DNA of 64,000 bases from Parvularcula sp039822105 (GTDB lineage: Bacteria; Pseudomonadota; Alphaproteobacteria; Caulobacterales; Parvularculaceae): assembly GCA_039822105.1 (NCBI GenBank), contig JBCBMW010000004.1, positions 124,001-188,000 on the forward strand. The letters run 5' to 3'. The translations under genes and the position numbers were made by a program. The notes under the pieces were generated by a model. It searched no databases and was not told the DNA's origin. It was given only the letters and a program-made list of their open reading frames with translations. Shown here piece after piece: positions 17,127 through 25,588 of the stretch. Positions within the stretch are counted from its first letter, which is position 1. Every line of letters starts with the position of its first letter.

Positions 17127-18224
17127 TTATTTCCCGGTCCGAAAATGCATCACGTCGCCGTCTTGCACGACGTAATCTTTACCCTCGATCCGTTGCTTTC
17201 CTGCTTCTTTTGCGCCGACTTCTCCGCCCAGTTGAACATAATCGTCGAACGAAATCGTTTCAGCTCGAATAAAACTCGTTTCAAAGTCTGTGTGGATGAC
17301 GCCCGCCGCTTCCGGGGCGAGGGCGCCGCGCCGCACGGTCCAGGCGCGCGCTTCTTTAGGGCCAGCGGTAAAGTAGGTCTGTAGCCCTAACAGATCGTAG
17401 CCAGCGCGGATCAGGCGATTGAGCCCCGGCTCGTTAAGGCCGATCTCGCTGAGGAACTCAGCCGCCTCATCATCGTCGAGGGTGGCGAGTTCGGATTCAA
17501 TCCGGGCTGAGATAACCACCGCAACTGCGCCTTGTGCGTCTGCCTCTTCATGCACTTTATCAGAGTAAGCGTTGCCTTCGCCAGCGCTCTCTTCATCAAC
17601 ATTGGCCACAAACAGCACAGGTTTCGTGGTGAGGAGCTGGAGGCCCTTCCACGCTTTCATCTCGTCAGGCTCGATCTCAGCCACCCGCGCAGGCTTGCCT
17701 TCGCGCAAGGGGACCAGAGCCTTATCGACAAGGGCGAGGATCTCTTTGGCTTCCTTGTCCTGGCCCTTCGCCTTTTTCTCGAGATTGACCCGGCGCTTCT
17801 CCAGGCTCTCAAGGTCGGCGAGCATCAGTTCGGTCTCGACGGTCTCATAGTCCGCAACGGGATCGATCCGGCCTTCGACATGGGTGATGTCGTCGTCGTC
17901 AAAGCAGCGCAGGACATAGGCCACCGCGTCCACCTCGCGGATGTTCGCCAGAAACTGGTTGCCCAGGCCCTCGCCTTTGGACGCGCCGCGCACGAGGCCT
18001 GCAATGTCGACGAACTGAAGGCGCGACGGGATGATCTCCGCAGAACCCGCAATGGCCGCGAGCTTATCGAGACGCGGCTCAGGCACCGCCACATCGCCCA
18101 CATTCGGCTCGATCGTGCAGAACGGGTAATTGGCGGCCTGCGCCGCCGCTGTCTTGGTGAGGGCGTTGAAGAGGGTCGATTTTCCCACATTGGGGAGCCC
18201 GACGATGCCGCACTTAAAGCCCAT
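17127..18224 (-). CDS. ychF: redox-regulated P-loop ATPase YchF
   Basis: A 365-residue Obg-related protein of full family length. The P-loop is GLPNVGKST at residues 9-17; DIAGLVRGASKGEGLGNQFL covers switch II. The second half has the YchF-type coiled insertion (about 130-200) and a C-terminal TGS-like domain (LQTYFTAGPKEARAW and DYVVQDGDVMHF). YchF binds ribosomes, prefers ATP, and modulates stress responses. It lies downstream of pth, a pairing common in proteobacteria. Confidence 0.95.
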   Translation of the reverse strand: MGFKCGIVGLPNVGKSTLFNALTKTAAAQAANYPFCTIEPNVGDVAVPEPRLDKLAAIAGSAEIIPSRLQFVDIAGLVRGASKGEGLGNQFLANIREVDAVAYVLRCFDDDDITHVEGRIDPVADYETVETELMLADLESLEKRRVNLEKKAKGQDKEAKEILALVDKALVPLREGKPARVAEIEPDEMKAWKGLQLLTTKPVLFVANVDEESAGEGNAYSDKVHEEADAQGAVAVVISARIESELATLDDDEAAEFLSEIGLNEPGLNRLIRAGYDLLGLQTYFTAGPKEARAWTVRRGALAPEAAGVIHTDFETSFIRAETISFDDYVQLGGEVGAKEAGKQRIEGKDYVVQDGDVMHFRTGK

Positions 18225-18379
18225 AAATTCCAGCCATTTCTTTTAGTCTACTCTGTTTTAAGGCGTTGAGGAACCGGTATTGTGCACCGCAACAAGATCA
18301 CGTGGCGCCGCACGAACCCCGCCCCGTAGGACCCTCCGCGACACACCACAACAGGCCACCTTTGGGGCCAGGGCGCGGC

Positions 18380-18402
18380 GGCGTCGCCATCGTGGCAACG
18401 CC
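18380..18402 (-). terminator. hairpin after pth, possible terminator without U-tract
   Basis: GGCGTCGCCA at 18380-18389 and TGGCAACGCC at 18393-18402 form a ten-base stem with one mismatch and a three-base loop, just beyond the pth stop codon. There is no run of T on the transcribed side. It may slow polymerase or protect the 3' end. The rest of the 184-base gap up to ychF holds nothing else I can recognise. Confidence 0.4.
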
Positions 18403-18408
18403 GTGCGG

Positions 18409-19113
18409 TCAGTCCTTCTTCGGAAAGAGGCGGCTGAGCTCTTCGCCAAGGGCCGATTGCGCAGGAGGCTGCGCGGGTTGGGCGTCCTGCGGTTTGGACG
18501 GCTTTGGCGGCGCCTTCTCGCGGTTGGACGGCTTTCCGCTGCCCAGCTGCAAGGTCGCGCTGACAAAGCGGTTGGCGTTATCTTCCGTTGGCGGAAGAAG
18601 CTTCACCACGGCCGCTGCAAGTCGCGGAAGCATGGTGCCAAGCCAGCCCTCGCGCTCTTCTTTGGCGAAGTCCTTGAGCACATGGGTGATCACCGCATCC
18701 TTGTGCCCAGGATGACCGATCCCAATCCGCACGCGCCAGACGTCCGACGAAAGGTGAGCGGAGATGGACTTGAGCCCATTGTTTCCGGCTAGCCCGCCGC
18801 CTTCCTTCACCCGCAGCTTTCCGGGAGCGAGGTCGATCTCATCGTGGAAGACGATCACGTTCTTCGCCTCGATCTTGTGAAACCGGGCCGCCTCCTGCAC
18901 CGCTCGGCCGCTGTCGTTGTAGAAGGTCTGCGGCTTCAGCAGGATGACACGCTCACTGCCGATCCGTCCCTCTGAGACGAGGCCCTGAAACTTTGATTTG
19001 AACGCGGGAAAGCTGTGCTCATCGGCGATCGCGTCGATCACCATGAACCCGGCATTGTGCCGGTTGCCCGCGTACTTCGTTCCGGGATTGCCAAGACCAA
19101 CGAGGAGAAACAT
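18409..19113 (-). CDS. pth: peptidyl-tRNA hydrolase
   Basis: A protein of 234 residues. It has the active-site His in NRHNAGFMVID, the Asp region HDEIDLAPGKLRVKEGGGLAGNNG, and the Asn-rich LKSISAHL segment. It frees peptides from prematurely dropped peptidyl-tRNA. The start at 19113 gives MFLLVGLGNPG; the reading frame is open much further upstream but only antisense to the next gene. Beyond about residue 190 there is a Pro/Lys/Gln-rich tail (KPSNREKAPPKPSKPQ), longer than in E. coli. Confidence 0.95.
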   Translation of the reverse strand: MFLLVGLGNPGTKYAGNRHNAGFMVIDAIADEHSFPAFKSKFQGLVSEGRIGSERVILLKPQTFYNDSGRAVQEAARFHKIEAKNVIVFHDEIDLAPGKLRVKEGGGLAGNNGLKSISAHLSSDVWRVRIGIGHPGHKDAVITHVLKDFAKEEREGWLGTMLPRLAAAVVKLLPPTEDNANRFVSATLQLGSGKPSNREKAPPKPSKPQDAQPAQPPAQSALGEELSRLFPKKD

Positions 19114-19224
19114 AGCTCCGCTCTCAAGCCGATGTCTGGCTGAAGGGAAAGCCCCGTTTTGGGTGACGGCGGCGATTGGCATCCCTATCTTGGCTAAGGT
19201 CGGGTTCCTTCGGGGGAGTTGCGT

Positions 19225-19986
19225 GTGAAGAAGCTGCCGCCACTGCAAAAGATGAATCGCGGATGGGCCCGGCCGACGTCCCGCTCCTACCCCTTGGTGC
19301 CCTTTGAGGAGCAGGGGAGCTCCGAAGCGCTGCGCCAGGAGCGGATCTTGGATGATCACGTCCTGACCATGGAGCTTGCAGAGGATGAGGTTGGCTTCGT
19401 GCGCCGCTCGTCCTTGATCTATGCGGGCGGCGATTTTGACATGCGCACCCGGCGGATCGCGTCCAAAGCGGTGCCGATCCTCGGCATTTTCTCCGGCCAG
19501 AACCTTTGGGCCAATCGGTTTGAAGCAAATTCGCCCACGACTTTGGTGGCTGGCCGGGATTATCACGGCACGGTCTTGGGGATGGAGGTGACGGAAGGGG
19601 AGGCTGTCTGGTTGCAACCGGCGCTCTACCTTGGGCACCGGGGTGAGCTCGACTTCACCGTTAAGCGCGTCGCGCGCCGAGAGTTCTGGACCCTGACGCG
19701 GGTAACGGGCGAGGGCACCGTTTGGATCAAGGCGCCGGGCCGCAGTTTCCGAAAGCCGCTCGATGCGGAGACACCAGTTGTGGTGGACACGAACTATGTC
19801 GCGGCAGTACGCGGTGATTTCTCCGCAGACGGAAGGGTCTTCACGCGCGGGCAGTACCTACGCAGCGGCGAGGCGGAGAACGTCAAGATCCGCGGTGTCG
19901 GTGATGTCTTGATCCAGACCGAAGTGCCGATCACAGCAGCTGGGGGAGGCGGCCCACTCGGCTACCTCCTTGATCTCTTCATCTAA
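19225..19986 (+). CDS. AIM24-family protein
   Basis: A protein of 253 residues. Repeated short strands such as VWLQPALYLGHRGELDF, VWIKAPGRSFRKPL and VVVDTNYVAAVRGDF fit the AIM24 (DUF124/TIGR00266) beta-barrel family; molecular function is unknown in bacteria. GTG at 19225 is chosen because GGGGGAG lies six bases before it, whereas the TTG at 19219 touches that site. It is divergent from pth and converges on the YbjN-like gene. Confidence 0.65.
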   Translation: MKKLPPLQKMNRGWARPTSRSYPLVPFEEQGSSEALRQERILDDHVLTMELAEDEVGFVRRSSLIYAGGDFDMRTRRIASKAVPILGIFSGQNLWANRFEANSPTTLVAGRDYHGTVLGMEVTEGEAVWLQPALYLGHRGELDFTVKRVARREFWTLTRVTGEGTVWIKAPGRSFRKPLDAETPVVVDTNYVAAVRGDFSADGRVFTRGQYLRSGEAENVKIRGVGDVLIQTEVPITAAGGGGPLGYLLDLFI

Positions 19987-20002
19987 ATCGAATCGTTGTC
20001 GG

Positions 20003-20599
20003 TCAGCGAGGCTCGCCGAGGTTCCGCGAGAGAAGCTCCGGCCGCGCTTTCACCGCGTCGAGATACTCGCGCAGCTCAAAGTCCTCGTCCGCAAGCGGGA
20101 CGGGCGCGTTGAGGGAGACCGAAAGCGCGCTTGGTGCGTCGGTGCCTTGGCCGAGCCATTTCTCGACCGTCGACTGGAACACCGCGACGTTGGTCAGGAA
20201 CGAGCCCTCGGTGATGCCGTAGTCAGCGATCAGGTAGCGCGAGAGGATCGTGTAGCCTTCAGACGTGAAGGCAGAGGTCGCGGGCGTCTGCTCGTTGAAC
20301 CCGTTGATCGCCATCGGCGGCGCGATGCCGTCGATCACGGCGTACATCAGAAGGCCTGAGCAGTTCGGATCGCAGACCCGTGGGCGCATGATCACGGCGG
20401 TCACGCCGTCGCGGACAACGAGCGAATCAGAGCCCGAGATGGTGGCCTGCTCCACAACAAAACCGGCATTGCGCACGACTTTGGAGACCGTCTGGAGGTT
20501 CACATCGCCCATCACTTTGCGCGGCGTGCGGGTCATCACGTCGGACTGCGCTGAGGCCGTGGCGAAAAGGGCGAGGGCAACAAAAATGGTGCGAAGCAT
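20003..20599 (-). CDS. secreted YbjN-domain protein
   Basis: A 198-residue protein with a cleavable signal (MLRTIFVALALFATASAQ). Residues 30-160 match the layout of the YbjN/sensory-regulator-like domain: an N-terminal helix (LQTVSKVVRNAGF), two strands, the INGFNEQTPATSAF turn, and LIADYGITEGSFLTNVAVF with helix VEKW. A CDPNCSG pair could form a disulfide in the periplasm. The role is unknown. It is 64 bases downstream of yaaA on the same strand. Confidence 0.65.
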   Translation of the reverse strand: MLRTIFVALALFATASAQSDVMTRTPRKVMGDVNLQTVSKVVRNAGFVVEQATISGSDSLVVRDGVTAVIMRPRVCDPNCSGLLMYAVIDGIAPPMAINGFNEQTPATSAFTSEGYTILSRYLIADYGITEGSFLTNVAVFQSTVEKWLGQGTDAPSALSVSLNAPVPLADEDFELREYLDAVKARPELLSRNLGEPR

Positions 20600-20663
20600 G
20601 GGAACCCCATCAGATAGCTAACAAGAGGTTAAAGAGCAGGTGGCCAGGCGGCAAGGACGGAAT

Positions 20664-21422
20664 TCAAGCCGCTTTCGGTGGTTGGGGACGGGAGAACACC
20701 CAAGAGTCGTCTGACGACAATGCGGGTTGGAAGCGGTAGCCAGCGGTCTGGAAGTCTTTAAGGCCCTCGGGTTTGTCGACCCGCTCATCAACAGCGAACC
20801 GGGCCATCATCCCCCGCGCCGCCTTAGCAAAGAAAGCCAGGGTCTTCACTTGGCCGTCTTTTTCCTCCTTGAACTGGCAGGTGATCACCGGCGCTTTCAG
20901 GCCTTTGACCGCCTTGAAGTACTCGTTGGAGGCGCAGTTGATCAGCGGCGAACCACCCAGCTCCTCATCAAGCGCATCGGCGATCTGGCTCCCCCAAAAG
21001 TCATAGAGGTTCTCGCCGCGCCGTGTCTTGAGGCCGGTGCCCATCTCCAGCCGGTAGGGCTCCATCAGGTCGAGGGGGCGGAGGAGGCCATAGAGCCCCG
21101 ACAGGATCCGCACCCGCTTCTGTGCTGCTTTGAGGCCGGCGGCGTTGAGGCTCGCCGCATCAAAACCGCGGTAGACATCGCCGTTAAACGCCAGGATCGC
21201 CTGCTTCTTCGTCTGGCTGCCGAACGCTTTGTAGCGCTCGACGTTGAGCGTGGAGAGCTTGTCCGAAAGCTTCATCAGCGCGGCTATGTTGGACGGCGTT
21301 TTCTTCCGCAAAACCTCGATCAGCTTCGCGGTCTCGCCTGGAAACTGCGGCTCAGTGGACGCAAGACGGCCATCGGCGGGGTCGAAGTTGAGGTTCTTGG
21401 CGGGGGACAGAACGATGAGCAT
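20664..21422 (-). CDS. yaaA: peroxide stress protein YaaA (DUF328)
   Basis: A 252-residue protein of the usual length, opening with MLIVLSPAKNLNFDP, the family signature. Further conserved parts are RYKAFGSQTKKQAILAFNGDVYRGFDA, RILSGLYGLLRPLDLMEPYRLEMGT and INCASNEYFKAVK. In E. coli YaaA lowers intracellular free iron under peroxide stress and binds DNA. It stands between a hairpin downstream of the DUF7282 gene and the YbjN-like gene. Confidence 0.95.
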   Translation of the reverse strand: MLIVLSPAKNLNFDPADGRLASTEPQFPGETAKLIEVLRKKTPSNIAALMKLSDKLSTLNVERYKAFGSQTKKQAILAFNGDVYRGFDAASLNAAGLKAAQKRVRILSGLYGLLRPLDLMEPYRLEMGTGLKTRRGENLYDFWGSQIADALDEELGGSPLINCASNEYFKAVKGLKAPVITCQFKEEKDGQVKTLAFFAKAARGMMARFAVDERVDKPEGLKDFQTAGYRFQPALSSDDSWVFSRPQPPKAA

Positions 21423-21440
21423 GGAGCTGATTTAGGTCGC

Positions 21441-21471
21441 TCCGCCGCGAGTCGATAGGCCTCGCGGCGGA
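21441..21471 (-). terminator. perfect 11-bp inverted repeat, probable hairpin terminator
   Basis: TCCGCCGCGAG (21441-21451) and CTCGCGGCGGA (21461-21471) are exact reverse complements with a nine-base loop. It lies ten bases beyond the stop of the DUF7282 lipoprotein gene and before yaaA. No U-tract follows on either side, so it may act as a Rho-dependent end or RNA stabiliser. Confidence 0.5.
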
Positions 21472-21481
21472 AGAACGATCG

Positions 21482-21955
21482 TCAGGGTGCCGCGAAAATG
21501 TGGGCGATCATCGTCGTGCCTTCAAACACAGCATAGTCTTCAACCGTGTTCTCATCGACAAAGACGAAGTCGAACTCGCCGTCCTGATCGGCATCTTTGT
21601 GGAGCATCACCAGGAACATCTGCCCTGTCTCTGCGTCGCCTTCGACGGTGACAGGTATATCTTCATGCGAGCCCGCTGAGAGGAACGTGTGGCCGACATA
21701 GATGTCGCCATTGGGTCTGCCGTCTTTGAACGGATGAATGACGAGCCAACTGTCGTCTGCTACCGTCGCTGCGGCAAAGGTGAAGGTCGCGCCGTCGCGC
21801 GTCACACCCTCGGGGTTGATGCTGTTCACGTCGCCATTGCCTAGGGTCACCATCTCCCGCGGCGGCGCTTCAGGCGGTGTGTCATTCTTCGCGTCTTCGC
21901 TGACCGTGCTGCAGGCAGCGAGTAGGGCAGCGCCTGCCAAAATCAGTGATCGCAT
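21482..21955 (-). CDS. lipoprotein with DUF7282 domain
   Basis: A 157-residue protein. The signal MRSLILAGAALLAAC ends in a lipobox, with Cys15 as lipid site. After a Pro/Glu-rich linker the single domain has DSWLVIHPFKDGRPNGDIYVGHTFLSAG, a HEDIPVTVEG strand and FLVMLHKDADQDGEFDF, the pattern of DUF7282 domains known mostly from haloarchaeal and some bacterial surface proteins. The start is fixed by AGGAGGGAACCC before ATG. Function is unknown. Confidence 0.75.
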   Translation of the reverse strand: MRSLILAGAALLAACSTVSEDAKNDTPPEAPPREMVTLGNGDVNSINPEGVTRDGATFTFAAATVADDSWLVIHPFKDGRPNGDIYVGHTFLSAGSHEDIPVTVEGDAETGQMFLVMLHKDADQDGEFDFVFVDENTVEDYAVFEGTTMIAHIFAAP

Positions 21956-22058
21956 GGGTTCCCTCCTGTTTTTGCCAAGCTTGGTCCGAGCCTTGGCCGG
22001 GGGCAAGTGGCTCGGTGGAGGGTTGTCCTCGCGGCCGCGCTCCCTGTACGCGGCGGGA

Positions 22059-22499
22059 ATGGCACAGGACACACCCGCGACATCCAAGGTCACCGCCGAG
22101 GAACTGCAAACCTTTTTTGAGGCCGTCTTCACCGGCGGCGGCACCATGCGGCAGCACGTTGTCTCCGCTTCCGACGGCGAGGTGGTCATGCGTTTTGACT
22201 GTGGTCCAAGAAATCTACGCCCTGGCGGTTTCATCTCAGGGCCAACGCAGATGGGTCTCGCCGACTCGGTGGCCTACGCTGTTGTTTTCACGCGCGCAGG
22301 GATCACGCCCATGGCGCTGACCTCGAACCTCAGCATCAATTTCCTGCGTCCCTGCCAGGGGGAAACGCTGGAGGCGCGCGGAAAGCTTTTGAAGTTCGGG
22401 CGAGCTGGCGTCGTCGTTGATGTCGAGCTTCGTGGTTCGTCTTCAGACAAACTATCGAGCCACGCCGTCGTCACCTATGTTGTTCCGCCATCGGAATAA
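22059..22499 (+). CDS. hot-dog thioesterase (PaaI-like)
   Basis: A 146-residue single hot-dog domain. The helix region ISGPTQMGLADSVAYAVV has the family layout but Gln and Asp replace some usual catalytic residues; the strand ALTSNLSINFLRPCQGETLEARGKLLKFGR is typical. Probably hydrolyses an acyl-CoA thioester. The ATG at 22059 has GGCGGGA just before it, and the frame upstream is antisense to the lipoprotein gene. It is divergent from the DUF7282 gene. Confidence 0.85.
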   Translation: MAQDTPATSKVTAEELQTFFEAVFTGGGTMRQHVVSASDGEVVMRFDCGPRNLRPGGFISGPTQMGLADSVAYAVVFTRAGITPMALTSNLSINFLRPCQGETLEARGKLLKFGRAGVVVDVELRGSSSDKLSSHAVVTYVVPPSE

Positions 22500-22505
22500 C
22501 ACCGG

Positions 22506-22796
22506 TTAGAGCGGCTTGGGCTCAGCATCATAGATCCGAAGGTCGCGGTCTGAGATCCCGAGCGCGTCCCACTCTGCCCGCCAGGCGGCAAGATGCGGCG
22601 TTTCAAGATGTGCTTTGAAGGTCGCGCGATCACGCCAAAGCTCGGTCACCCGCATCAGGTGAGGGTCGAGAAGATCCTGGGCATAGGCGTAGTCGACACA
22701 GCCGTCTTCGGCGCGACTCGCCTCGATCATACGCTCCATTGCGGGGCGTGTGGCCTCAAGGTCTTTGATACGGAACGTTCCTTCAACAACAATCAT
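22506..22796 (-). CDS. antibiotic biosynthesis monooxygenase (ABM) domain protein
   Basis: A 96-residue dimeric alpha/beta barrel of the YgiN/ABM type: the pattern VVEGTFRIKD, then SRAEDGCVDYAYAQDLLDPH, and the helix HLETPHLAAWRAEWD are characteristic. Members act as quinol monooxygenases or heme-degrading enzymes; the substrate here is unknown. Its ATG overlaps the stop of the FAD-linked dehydrogenase gene by four bases, which hints at shared redox chemistry. Confidence 0.85.
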   Translation of the reverse strand: MIVVEGTFRIKDLEATRPAMERMIEASRAEDGCVDYAYAQDLLDPHLMRVTELWRDRATFKAHLETPHLAAWRAEWDALGISDRDLRIYDAEPKPL

Positions 22797-24217
22797 GGTC
22801 CGTTGTGTCCTCGCACAAGAAGTTTGCCGGGGTTCATCAGGCCCTTGGGATCAAGGGACGCCTTGATCGTCTGCATCAGATTCATCTGCACAGGATCCAT
22901 CCGTTCGGCGAGTTCGTCGCGCTTCAGTTGGCCAATCCCATGCTCAGCGGAGATCGAGCCATCGTGACGAACGGTCACGTCGTGCACACGCCGCTCAAAG
23001 GCGTCGAGCCGTTCGCGGTTGCCCGCCGCTGAGCCTTGATCCGGGAGCAGAACATCATAGTGGATGTTGCCGTCGCCCATGTGCCCGAAGGCGATGATCC
23101 GCGCCTCCGGGTCCATCTCCACAACGGCTGCATCGGCCTCGGTCAAAAAGCCGGGGATCTTCGCGATCGGGACGGACACGTCGCATTTCACGCAAGGGCG
23201 TGCGTCTTTCTTCATCGCCTCGGTCGCGTTGTGGCGCAGGGTCCAGAGCGCTTCAGACTGTTTCCCGTCGGCCGCGATCGTGCCGTCGGTGACCAGGCCC
23301 TTCTCCATTGCCAGCGCCAAGACATCGTCGACCGTCTCCCGCAGCGCGCCTTCGCGCCCCGCAGAAAACTCCGTGAGCACATAGTAGGGCTCGCGCGCAT
23401 CAAGCGGACGGGAGAGCTCTGGGAACTGCTCCAGCACAAGGTCGAGCATCGGTCCGCCCATCAGCTCAAACGAGCCCACTTGGCCGCCAGAGAGGTCCTG
23501 CGCCATCGACAGAAGTTGGACCGCATGATCCGCTGACGGAACACTCAGCAGCGCCGTAACGTGCTCTTTGGGGCTTGGATAGAGTTTCAAGACTGCGGCT
23601 GTGATGATCCCCAGCGTGCCTTCCCCGCCCATAAAGAGGTGCTTGAGATCATAGCCGGTGTTGTTTTTTCGAAGGGCATTGAGGCCGTTCCAAATCCGCC
23701 CGTCTGGCAAGACCACTTCAAGACCAAGGACAAGGTCGCGTGCGTTGCCATAGCGCAAGACATGCACGCCGCCCGCATTGGTGCTCAGCACACCGCCAAT
23801 ATTGGCGGTGCCTTCTGCACCGATGGATAGGGGGAAGAGACGGTCCTTCGCTGCGGCATGGTTTTGCGCCTCTGCCAAAGTCACGCCGGCTTCGAGCGTC
23901 ATGGTGAAACCTTCCGGCGAGACATCACGGACGCCGCGAAGGCGTTTGGTGGAGATCAGAACTTCGCCGTTCGGCACCTGGGCACCGACCAGGCCTGTGT
24001 TCCCGCCCTGGGGCACGACGGCGATGCCGCGCTCATAGCAGGCCGCCATGATAGCGCTCAGCTCTTCGGTCGAGCCCGGCGCGAGGATAAGCGGGCTCTC
24101 GCCAGGCCAGCGGCCTCGCCATTCTTCCAAATGCGGCTGTTTCGCATCGTCTGGCACCACGGATTGGGGCGAGGCGATGCTTTTCAGGTGGGCGAGGTCG
24201 TCGGCTTTGATCGGCAT
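22793..24217 (-). CDS. FAD-linked 2-hydroxyacid dehydrogenase (GlcD/D2HGDH-like)
   Basis: A protein of 474 residues. The PCMH FAD domain is shown by VPQGGNTGLVGAQVP, GTANIGGVLSTNAGG and MGGEGTLGIITAAVLKL; the C-terminal cap carries GHMGDGNIHYDVLLP and the closing SAEHGIGQLKRDEL. This is the layout of D-lactate, glycolate-oxidase GlcD and D-2-hydroxyglutarate dehydrogenases. The ATG at 24217 (MPIKADDLAHLK) is preferred over one eight codons upstream. It follows the acetyltransferase gene on the same strand. Confidence 0.88.
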   Translation of the reverse strand: MPIKADDLAHLKSIASPQSVVPDDAKQPHLEEWRGRWPGESPLILAPGSTEELSAIMAACYERGIAVVPQGGNTGLVGAQVPNGEVLISTKRLRGVRDVSPEGFTMTLEAGVTLAEAQNHAAAKDRLFPLSIGAEGTANIGGVLSTNAGGVHVLRYGNARDLVLGLEVVLPDGRIWNGLNALRKNNTGYDLKHLFMGGEGTLGIITAAVLKLYPSPKEHVTALLSVPSADHAVQLLSMAQDLSGGQVGSFELMGGPMLDLVLEQFPELSRPLDAREPYYVLTEFSAGREGALRETVDDVLALAMEKGLVTDGTIAADGKQSEALWTLRHNATEAMKKDARPCVKCDVSVPIAKIPGFLTEADAAVVEMDPEARIIAFGHMGDGNIHYDVLLPDQGSAAGNRERLDAFERRVHDVTVRHDGSISAEHGIGQLKRDELAERMDPVQMNLMQTIKASLDPKGLMNPGKLLVRGHNGP

Positions 24218-24264
24218 AGGGTGCAAATGCGCCGCTAACACAGGAGGCGCAAGCCCCGCGTCAG

Positions 24265-24714
24265 CTAGCCCTTGGGCGGGATCTCAAAATGCAGCACCTC
24301 TTCGCGCACGCCGAGCTTGTCATAAAGCGCGATCGCAGGGGGGTCCCGGTCATCGGTTTGGACGAAAATGACCCAGGCGCCGCGTTCCGCGGCCACCCGC
24401 TGGAGCTCACCAATCATTGCCGTCGCGATCCCCCGGCGGCGATGGGCTTGGGCGACGGCCAGGTCGTAGATGTAGATCTCGCTCCGCGCCTGCTCGAACT
24501 TTTCAAGCTCATAGGCGACCAGCGCGCCCGTCACTGTATCTTCGTCCATCGCTGCGAGCACGATCACGTGGTCCTTCGCCAAAAAACGGGCGAGGTAATC
24601 CGCACTCGGTGGATTCTTATGATAGTTGTCCGGGTCTTCAAACGCCTCGCCGAAGACATGGATCACCGATTGCATCGTGTCCGCGTCGGAAGCCGTCAGT
24701 TTGCGAATGGTCAT
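24265..24714 (-). CDS. AAC(3)-I family aminoglycoside 3-N-acetyltransferase-like GNAT
   Basis: A 149-residue GNAT enzyme. The stretch RSEIYIYDLAV followed by HRRRGIATAMI (acetyl-CoA pyrophosphate loop), VIFVQTDDRDPPAIALYDKLG and REEVLHFEI matches the AAC(3)-I type almost residue by residue over the core. Such enzymes acetylate gentamicin-class drugs at the 3-amino group; an intrinsic small-molecule substrate is equally possible in an environmental strain. No integron, transposase or attC site is nearby, and codon use looks like the neighbours. Confidence 0.8.
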   Translation of the reverse strand: MTIRKLTASDADTMQSVIHVFGEAFEDPDNYHKNPPSADYLARFLAKDHVIVLAAMDEDTVTGALVAYELEKFEQARSEIYIYDLAVAQAHRRRGIATAMIGELQRVAAERGAWVIFVQTDDRDPPAIALYDKLGVREEVLHFEIPPKG

Positions 24715-24736
24715 AGCAGCCTCTTGGGTGCGCGCG

Positions 24737-25207
24737 TCAGCTTGTGTAGCCTTTGAGGTTTCCGTTGATCACATAGTCGAGGATCTCGACGATCTGCGCG
24801 GGTGTCTCGGCCACGGCCATGGCGGCAGCATCGACCTCTTTGAGGGGATGAACAATGTCCGGGCCGTGATTGACGATGATCGGCTTGCCGAGCGCTGCGG
24901 CGTAGCCAGCATCGAATGCGGCGTTCCACTGTTTGTACTTCTCGCCAAAGCGCACGACCACGATGTCGGCGTCCTTGATCAGAGTTTGTGTGCGGATGGC
25001 ATTGACCTGCGCACCCTTGCGGTCGTGCCAGAACTTGTTCTCTTCGGCGCCGAGAATCGCGACCCCGCAATCGTCAGAGGCCGGGTGGTCAGTCACCGGT
25101 GCACTCAGGCTGACGGGTAGATCCCGAGCCTTGATGCCTTCTGCGATCTCATCCCGCCACGCGGTGTGGATCTCACCGGAGAGATAGATGTTCCAGGTTT
25201 TCGCCAT
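24737..25207 (-). CDS. YtoQ family protein
   Basis: A 156-residue protein with the YtoQ opening IYLSGEIHTAWRDEI and the conserved segments HPASDDCG, LIKDADIVVVRFGEKYKQWNAAFDAGYAAALGK and PIIVNHG. The fold looks like the nucleoside 2-deoxyribosyltransferase group, where such motifs bind the sugar, but the function of YtoQ is not established. It lies 22 bases before the AAC(3)-like gene on the same strand. Confidence 0.85.
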   Translation of the reverse strand: MAKTWNIYLSGEIHTAWRDEIAEGIKARDLPVSLSAPVTDHPASDDCGVAILGAEENKFWHDRKGAQVNAIRTQTLIKDADIVVVRFGEKYKQWNAAFDAGYAAALGKPIIVNHGPDIVHPLKEVDAAAMAVAETPAQIVEILDYVINGNLKGYTS

Positions 25208-25269
25208 CGCGTGGCTCCTTCACTTGACTGGGTCGTGACCGCGGCGCGGACAGACAGAGCAATATCGCC

Positions 25270-25575
25270 TTAGACGCCAAGCGGCGAGAGGAATTGCCGA
25301 TCATACCGCCTGATGCAGGCAGTCTCCTCTGCATAGGCATAGGCCTTTTGGCAATCCGGGTCCTGAAGGCTGTCGCTGCGGTAACGTTCGTAAGCGGCCA
25401 GCGAGTCAAACGAGAACAAGGCGACAGCGAGATCATTCGCGCTTTCGTGGGGCAGGAAATAGCCGTGATGGGTGCCGCCAAACCGAGGCACCAGTTCGAG
25501 CCAGAGCTTGGCGTAGTGCTCAAACTCAGCGCGTTTCGACGGATCGATCTCATAGCGGATGTAGCAGGTGATCAT
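25270..25575 (-). CDS. NIPSNAP family protein
   Basis: A 101-residue dimeric alpha/beta barrel protein: MITCYIRYEIDPSKRAEFEHYAKLW, a central GYFLPHESANDLAVALFSFDSLAAYERYR and a C-terminal Arg-rich helix match NIPSNAP-type domains. The function is unknown. The ATG at 25575 has AAGGA about ten bases upstream; a second in-frame ATG at 25596 would overlap the end of the tsaC-like gene. Confidence 0.8.
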   Translation of the reverse strand: MITCYIRYEIDPSKRAEFEHYAKLWLELVPRFGGTHHGYFLPHESANDLAVALFSFDSLAAYERYRSDSLQDPDCQKAYAYAEETACIRRYDRQFLSPLGV

Positions 25576-25588
25576 GGCGCGTTGGTCC

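Noticed and set aside
19114..19638. N-terminal extension of pth
   Set aside because: It is antisense to the AIM24-like gene and lacks similarity, and Pth begins MFLLVGLGNPG.
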